Below, piece after piece: positions 60,301 through 64,000 of a DNA stretch of 64,000 nt. Source of the stretch: CAVQCT01 sp964520865 (GTDB lineage: Bacteria > Zixibacteria > MSB-5A5 > GN15 > FEB-12). The notes beneath the pieces are model-generated. The model was not told where the DNA came from and ran no database searches. It saw only the letters and a list, made by a program, of their open reading frames with translations. The stretch lies in contig CAZFOY010000009.1 in assembly GCA_964520865.1 (NCBI GenBank), positions 8,435-72,434 of the forward strand, given 5' to 3'. The position numbers were made by a program, and so were the translations under genes. Position 1 is the first letter of the stretch, and each line of letters opens with the position of its first letter.

Positions 60301-61984
60301 CTGGGATGATTTCCCGGGTGGCATGGTGGTCGACACCACCCTGGCGAGCGGAACCGGCGTGTTTGCATTCGCCGACTTCAACACGATCCCGTTCGATCTG
60401 TGGGCGTACAAAGACGGCTATTATCCGGGCAAGGTCGAGCACATCAATTTCGCCCAGAGCGGCATCATGATCGTGCTCACTCCGTATACTCCGGTCACGC
60501 CGACCAATACGAACGTGCGCTACTACTGCGATTTCAATACCTATATGGATGCTCCGCTGCCGGTTGGATCCGTGATCGATGCTTATGATCCGGACGGTAT
60601 CCGGTGCGGAAGCTTCTTCGTAACCGAGCCGGGCAAATACGGATTCCTGTATGTTTACGGTGATGATCCGTATGAACCGGGAGACCAGGGCGCGCAGGAA
60701 GGTGATGTCATCAGCTTCTATGTCAACGGTCTCGCCGCCATTCCGTCGGTCACTCCGATTTGGAGCGAGAACCTCGACCGCCAGGAAGTCTGTCTCGATG
60801 TTCCGAATGCGACCACCCATACCTGTCACCTGCGTGAAGGATGGAATCTGATAAGCTGGAACCTTGACACCAAGTCGGATGACATTCTGACTGTGCTTTC
60901 TTCTCTCGGAGAATGCCTTGAAGTGGTCCAGGGATTCGAACAGGGTGCGCTTACTTACGACACCCAACTCCCTGAGTTCTCAGACCTCTGGCAGGTCGAT
61001 CACCTCAGCGGCTACTGGGTGAAGGTAAGCTGCGACGTCGATCTGGAGATCACCGGCATGCCCGTTCCGACGACCACGCCGATACCGGTCACGGCCGGTT
61101 GGAACCTGGTCTCTTATCTACCGGAAACTTCGATGCCGACCGCCGATGGATTCGCTTCAATAATGAACGATCTGATCGTGGCTCAGGGCTTCGACTCAGT
61201 CGGTATGACTTATGTCCCGACTGATGTTCCGCACAGTGACCTGCTTGAACTCAATCCGTGCTTCGGGTACTGGGTCAAAGTCCGTAACGACGGCGAGCTG
61301 ATCTACCCGGGCCAGGGACCGTCGCTCGCAGCCCAAAAGGGCACCGGTCTGCAGGCGAGTCTCGGCACTGCGTTCAACGATGTGACGCCGACCACCCAGT
61401 GGATCAATCTCTATTCGCACGATCTGACGGTCAACGGCGATGAAGTTACCGCCGGAAGCCGGGTCGATGCGTACTCGGAGAATGGCGCCAAGGTCGGAAG
61501 CTACGTTATGAACCGGAGCGGACATTTCGGCTTCATGCCGATTTATGCCGCCGATCCCGGAACTTCCGGATTGACCGCCGGCCAGAGCTTCTACCTCACC
61601 GTGAACGACGTCAGAACCGACCAGACTTTCACCTGGACCAAATCGGGTGACAAGCTCGAGATCAAGGGTCTGACTTCGAAGTCGGCTTCGGAAGAACCGC
61701 TTCCGGAGAAGTTCGGTCTGCATCAGAACTATCCGAATCCGTTCAACCCGACTACGACTATCAGCTTCAGCCTGCCTGCCGCCGGCAAGGCGAAGATTGA
61801 AGTTTTCAACATTCTTGGCAATCTGGTCGCCACGCCGTTTGACGGTACCGCCCAGTCCGGCCTCAATGAAGTTGTTTGGGACGGCAGAAATAGCAACGGG
61901 GAGACCGTTTCCTCGGGTATTTATTTCTATCGCCTGTCTGCCGATAACTACAATGAGACCAAAAAAATGACCCTGTTGAAATAG
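57377..61984 (+). CDS. Very large secreted protein: BACON-like repeats, cohesin-like domain, T9SS-type CTD
   Basis: A 1535-residue exported protein. Order: signal peptide (1-22); the ~170-residue N-terminal domain shared with the 52637 protein; five BACON-like repeats (about 190-690; S-L-N-F-S-A-Q-E-G-G, P-L-N-F-N-A-I-E-G-G and so on); a cadherin-like domain (about 695-795); a cohesin-like domain (about 800-945; P-G-A-Q-V-T-V-Q-V-D-I-A-N); a carboxypeptidase-regulatory-like domain (about 955-1035); two copies of a D-A-Y-D-P/D-A-Y-S-E domain (about 1040-1130 and 1330-1430) around two G-W-N-L-[IV]-S ... G-Y-W-V-K repeats; and a sorting domain with N-Y-P-N-P-F-N-P. Probably a surface scaffold or adhesin exported by type IX secretion (inference). 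Confidence 0.88.
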   Translation: MRSKLLLLSLAVLLFSFGMVQGQSLTLDHVDGLYAPDTIPVGQTVTFYLRITNNDSNHGGITNGFRIYSPDGAQWGTTVADTLPLNWSQWFSLVYSIARFSIDGQGADTVGFGGSYNPLNSVGLPAGFDSVSYTITIGPIDPQYNGKTIVLDSSYYPPIGRWKWAGPDAFPSWDGPHTFTIFDPNAVPTGNLQLSPGSLNFSAQEGGSNPAAQSFNVAEAAAGNIAFTASETAPWFGISATSGTTPQDISVNVDITGLAPGDYTDSIMISSTDAANSPQYEVINLTVTPSPKNLVVSPTPLNFNAIEGGTNPAQQSFTVSEQSGAAISFTANETASWFSLAGIAGTTPDDIQVNVDITGLAPGTYTDSVEVASVEADNSPVYEVVNLTVAPSPKTLVVAPTSLDFTAPEGGPNPSAKTFNVSEEGGAAIAYTAYRAPTTGGWMTLADSTGTTPGSVTVNVDVTGLAAGTYHDTAFVMSGDASNGPLPVVVNLTVNTVVTYSLVATPDTLDFTTTVGTSPDPKAVVVTESGGGNIAYNATKTAPWLALAAGTGNTPDSLMVTVDASSLAVGTYSDTITIISAQATNSPLKVVVRLSVNEIPPAVLLAASPDSLVFTATVGGADPDTMYFDVSEVGGTNIEFSVSDTTSWFDEGGFTSGTTPATVPVAVHIGSLTEGDYYGEVMVSSAAAGNSPIYVPVFLHLVGQPNNPPTFVTEIHDTTITECDTLDMMFTAEDIDGDPVVLTLDTLVDNMTFTSDSAGNGEFVFTPSFSQSGVYPLAIHASDGHSVTTATFTVTVLDCQPGTEGDTVTVATVPAVPGAQVTVQVDIANQCNVSDISTYLAWTSSYLTLDSANFADSRIDSLTGKFFSIDNDAHTVSFGQMSTMDEMVPSGSGNLINLYFSLAVNTPADFYSIDLYGTFPTTYNPQFVRDCGSGDETVQPVFIPGGIVVDTSGNYVCGYVVDPDGNPVPGATVQLWDDFPGGMVVDTTLASGTGVFAFADFNTIPFDLWAYKDGYYPGKVEHINFAQSGIMIVLTPYTPVTPTNTNVRYYCDFNTYMDAPLPVGSVIDAYDPDGIRCGSFFVTEPGKYGFLYVYGDDPYEPGDQGAQEGDVISFYVNGLAAIPSVTPIWSENLDRQEVCLDVPNATTHTCHLREGWNLISWNLDTKSDDILTVLSSLGECLEVVQGFEQGALTYDTQLPEFSDLWQVDHLSGYWVKVSCDVDLEITGMPVPTTTPIPVTAGWNLVSYLPETSMPTADGFASIMNDLIVAQGFDSVGMTYVPTDVPHSDLLELNPCFGYWVKVRNDGELIYPGQGPSLAAQKGTGLQASLGTAFNDVTPTTQWINLYSHDLTVNGDEVTAGSRVDAYSENGAKVGSYVMNRSGHFGFMPIYAADPGTSGLTAGQSFYLTVNDVRTDQTFTWTKSGDKLEIKGLTSKSASEEPLPEKFGLHQNYPNPFNPTTTISFSLPAAGKAKIEVFNILGNLVATPFDGTAQSGLNEVVWDGRNSNGETVSSGIYFYRLSADNYNETKKMTLLK

Positions 61985-62013
61985 TAGTCAGGCATTGTAG
62001 TCTATAAATCAAG

Positions 62014-62043
62014 TTCCGGTCGGCTTGCCAAAGCCGGCCGGAA
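62014..62043 (+). other. Strong intergenic hairpin between two secreted-protein genes
   Basis: TTCCGGTCGGCTT (62014-62026) and AAGCCGGCCGGAA (62031-62043) form a 13-bp stem (one G-U) with a GCCA loop. No U-tract follows, so it more likely stabilises mRNA ends or attenuates the downstream gene than terminates fully. Confidence 0.55.
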
Positions 62044-62059
62044 TGGATATGGTGAGGAC

Positions 62060-63079
62060 ATGAATAAAAAGGTTTTACTCTTGCTCATACTTGTGGTGCT
62101 TGCGGTTGCCTTCTATCAACTGCAGGCCGACGTTATTCCCACCAACGTATGGGCGGATTACTACGGATCGGTGACGGTCAATGGCCAGCCGGCGGCAGTC
62201 GGAACGGTGGTCGATGCCTACGATCCGCAAGGAGTCCATTGCGGCACCTTCGCCGTCGATTCTGCCGGTGACTACGGCTTTCTGCATGTCTATGGCGATG
62301 ACGATACTTCGCTCGCCGTGGATCATGGCGCCGAATTGGGTGACTCGATTACATTCAGAGTTAACGGAAAGACCGCCACTCGCACCGTCGTGAGCGGCGG
62401 TCTGACCTGGACCTCAAGCACCCAGAATAACGTCGATCTTGCAGCCACGCAGACGGTCGCTTTCACCGCTGTTACCCTGCCTTCGGCCAAAGCAGCGGTT
62501 CCCGGCGATACTGTAGGGTTCGACGTTGGTATCCGCAACGACGGCGACGGAATCGATCTCTACGGAGTGCACTCAACTGTTCGGGTGTCTGCCCAGACAA
62601 TCGATCAGCCCGGATTCTCCCAGGCTAACCCGGGAGATACGGTGAACGTGCATTTCGACGTTGCCCTCGATCTTCTCGGAGGCGGCGCCGATACCGTGTA
62701 CACGATCACCTATACGATCTATTCGCAGGTCGACACGACGGTGACGTACACCGACAGCGTGTTGCTCTTCAAGTCGATCACCGATGTTGGCGACAACGGT
62801 TGGGCGAATCTTCCGGACAAGTTCAACCTCTTCCAGAACTACCCCAATCCGTTTAACCCGACCACGACTATCGCCTTTAATCTGCCGAGCCGTTCGGTGG
62901 TGAATCTCGAAGTCATCAACATGCTCGGACAGGTAGTCGATGCCAGATCGCTCGGTAATCTGCCGGCCGGACTGCATGAGATCGAGTATGACGCCTCCCG
63001 GCTCGCCAGCGGCGTCTACTTCTATCGGCTCATTACCGACAATCATTCTCTGAGCCGGAAGATGATCCTGCTCAAGTAG
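62060..63079 (+). CDS. Secreted protein with D-A-Y-D-P domain and T9SS-type CTD
   Basis: A 339-residue exported protein. Signal peptide (1-23), then a ~100-residue domain (W-A-D-Y-Y-G-S-V-T-V-N-G ... V-V-D-A-Y-D-P-Q-G-V-H-C-G-T-F ... Y-G-F-L-H-V-Y-G-D-D) that occurs twice in the preceding 1535-residue protein. A middle beta-rich region (about 135-235) follows, then the sorting domain with N-Y-P-N-P-F-N-P and G-V-Y-F-Y-R-L. A GGTGAGGA SD precedes the ATG. It is probably a companion surface protein of the upstream one (inference from shared domain and adjacency). Confidence 0.85.
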   Translation: MNKKVLLLLILVVLAVAFYQLQADVIPTNVWADYYGSVTVNGQPAAVGTVVDAYDPQGVHCGTFAVDSAGDYGFLHVYGDDDTSLAVDHGAELGDSITFRVNGKTATRTVVSGGLTWTSSTQNNVDLAATQTVAFTAVTLPSAKAAVPGDTVGFDVGIRNDGDGIDLYGVHSTVRVSAQTIDQPGFSQANPGDTVNVHFDVALDLLGGGADTVYTITYTIYSQVDTTVTYTDSVLLFKSITDVGDNGWANLPDKFNLFQNYPNPFNPTTTIAFNLPSRSVVNLEVINMLGQVVDARSLGNLPAGLHEIEYDASRLASGVYFYRLITDNHSLSRKMILLK

Positions 63080-63102
63080 ATAGCTGCGATTGCAAAGTAT
63101 AA

Positions 63103-63128
63103 ACCCCGGCTTCCGGTCGGGGTTTTTT
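63103..63128 (+). terminator. Rho-independent terminator after the secreted-protein pair
   Basis: ACCCCG (63103-63108) and CGGGGT (63118-63123) form a 6-bp stem extended by wobble pairs, followed by six Ts (63123-63128), 24 nt after the stop at 63079. Confidence 0.88.
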
Positions 63129-63211
63129 ATTGTTGTGTTGGCTGAATCATTCGCTTATCATGGCGGGAAAGATTGGAGAAATTGGGCACACCTTCGACAT
63201 CCGGGAGTACT

Positions 63212-64000
63212 ATGGCACTGACGCTTCGCGCGGTCGGCAAGACCGATAAGGGTCTTGTTCGCCCCGGGAATGAAGATACATTACTGGTCGATCAGGACCA
63301 CTCCGTATTTGCCGTATGTGACGGCATGGGCGGCGCACAGGCAGGCGAAGTGGCGTCGATGATGGCGGCCGATATCGTCCACACTTCCTTCACCGAGTTT
63401 GCCGGTGAGCTGTCTGAGGACGACGCCCTCAAACTCGATCGCCATCTACCGACGAGCGGCGATGTCCTGGTTAAAGCGATCCGTCTGGCCAATCGCGCGA
63501 TCTACAACAAGGCCAATTCCAGTTCCACTCTTCACGGTATGGGCACGACAGTTGTGGCTCTTGCTCTCGAAAAAAACATGATGTCGGTTGCGCATGTCGG
63601 TGACAGCCGCGCTTATAAAATCGAAGAACGCGGGCTCGTTCCGCTCACCCGTGATCACTCCTGGGTAAACGAAATCCAACAGAGCCAGAATCTGACAGCC
63701 GAAGAGGCTGCTTCGGTGGTGGGCAAGAACGTGATCACTCGGGCGCTCGGGGTCAGGAGTAATGTCGACGTCGACTACCGTCTCATGCAGGTCAATCCGG
63801 GAGACAAGTTCCTCATCTGTTCCGATGGACTGTGCGGATATGCCGACGATGACGAGATCTTTATGGCGATTCGACGGGTGCGCGATGATCTGGACAAGGT
63901 GGTTGACAACCTGATTCAACTCGCCAACGACCGAGGCGGCGCGGACAACGTGACTGTTGTCGCTCTCGAAGTAGTCGAGGTAGCCGAGACCGATCTTCCC
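63212..64000 (+). CDS. PP2C-type serine/threonine protein phosphatase (partial, 3' end beyond window)
   Basis: At least 263 residues, open to the window edge. Metal-dependent PP2C motifs are in order: G-N-E-D-T-L near residue 20, V-C-D-G-M-G-G (the metal-binding Asp), G-M-G-T-T, H-V-G-D-S-R-A-Y, L-T-R-D-H-S, and C-S-D-G-L, then R-G-G-A-D-N-V-T. The catalytic domain is complete by about residue 252, so the extra sequence may lead into a further domain or the C-terminus. It removes phosphate from Ser/Thr, usually opposite a Hanks-type kinase (family knowledge); no such kinase is in the window. Confidence 0.93.
   Translation, partial: MALTLRAVGKTDKGLVRPGNEDTLLVDQDHSVFAVCDGMGGAQAGEVASMMAADIVHTSFTEFAGELSEDDALKLDRHLPTSGDVLVKAIRLANRAIYNKANSSSTLHGMGTTVVALALEKNMMSVAHVGDSRAYKIEERGLVPLTRDHSWVNEIQQSQNLTAEEAASVVGKNVITRALGVRSNVDVDYRLMQVNPGDKFLICSDGLCGYADDDEIFMAIRRVRDDLDKVVDNLIQLANDRGGADNVTVVALEVVEVAETDLP

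Overview
The window looks like a chromosomal segment of an uncultivated FCB-group bacterium, most likely candidate phylum Zixibacteria or a close relative. The evidence is four proteins with C-terminal type IX-secretion-style sorting domains (the NYPNPFNP motif), a PorV/PorQ-family outer-membrane protein, a dockerin-bearing secreted protein, a class II (B12-dependent) ribonucleotide reductase and a lipid-A/KDO enzyme (KdsB, so Gram-negative). The taxon is an inference from gene content. No rRNA or tRNA gene was recognised. Genes are tightly packed, often with 4-nt start/stop overlaps. TTG and GTG starts with good Shine-Dalgarno (SD) sequences are common, and a few genes look leaderless.

Layout. 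1-5.4 kb: two divergent membrane glycosyltransferase-like genes, then a minus-strand operon gatC-kdsB-pyrG-lipoprotein. 5.6-9.6 kb: an atypical lone receiver, a secreted FG-GAP protein bracketed by two copies of a GC-rich palindromic repeat, a VOC protein, and a Fic-fold protein whose active site is degenerate while its inhibitory motif is intact. 9.7-14.4 kb: dnaX-ybaB-recR-membrane/TPR protein; dnaX carries a slippery A10G tract that would give a short gamma form. 14.4-18.5 kb: minus-strand sthA, rmuC and a secreted HExxH protein. 18.6-25.1 kb: a TonB-dependent receptor / secreted protein / PorV-like operon. 25.4-30.5 kb: a five-gene signalling operon (ABC-type binding protein, sensor kinase, two receivers, receiver-kinase). 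30.5-31.5 kb: acpS-pyrE. 31.5-32.5 kb: no protein gene, but one well-supported small RNA with its own terminator and a second, strongly structured region behind a promoter-like sequence.

32.5-38.4 kb: an unknown gene, nrdJ, a small membrane protein, a polysaccharide-deacetylase-like protein lacking its metal ligands, and pyk. 38.6-41.9 kb: three overlapping regulatory genes centred on an NtrC-like protein degenerate at the phosphoacceptor, Walker A and GAFTGA positions. 41.9-52.5 kb: minus-strand housekeeping (mltG, ruvX, a conserved secreted protein, lepA, cdaA, folP, ftsH, hpt, tilS). 52.6-63.1 kb: three large secreted repeat proteins that share domains, one with a dockerin and one with a cohesin-like region, interleaved with a K+ channel and a VanZ-like gene. 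The window ends inside a PP2C phosphatase gene.

The most unusual items are the degenerate bEBP operon, the dnaX slippery site, the two RNA candidates at 31.5-32.5 kb, the degenerate Fic and NodB proteins, and the possible cohesin/dockerin pair.
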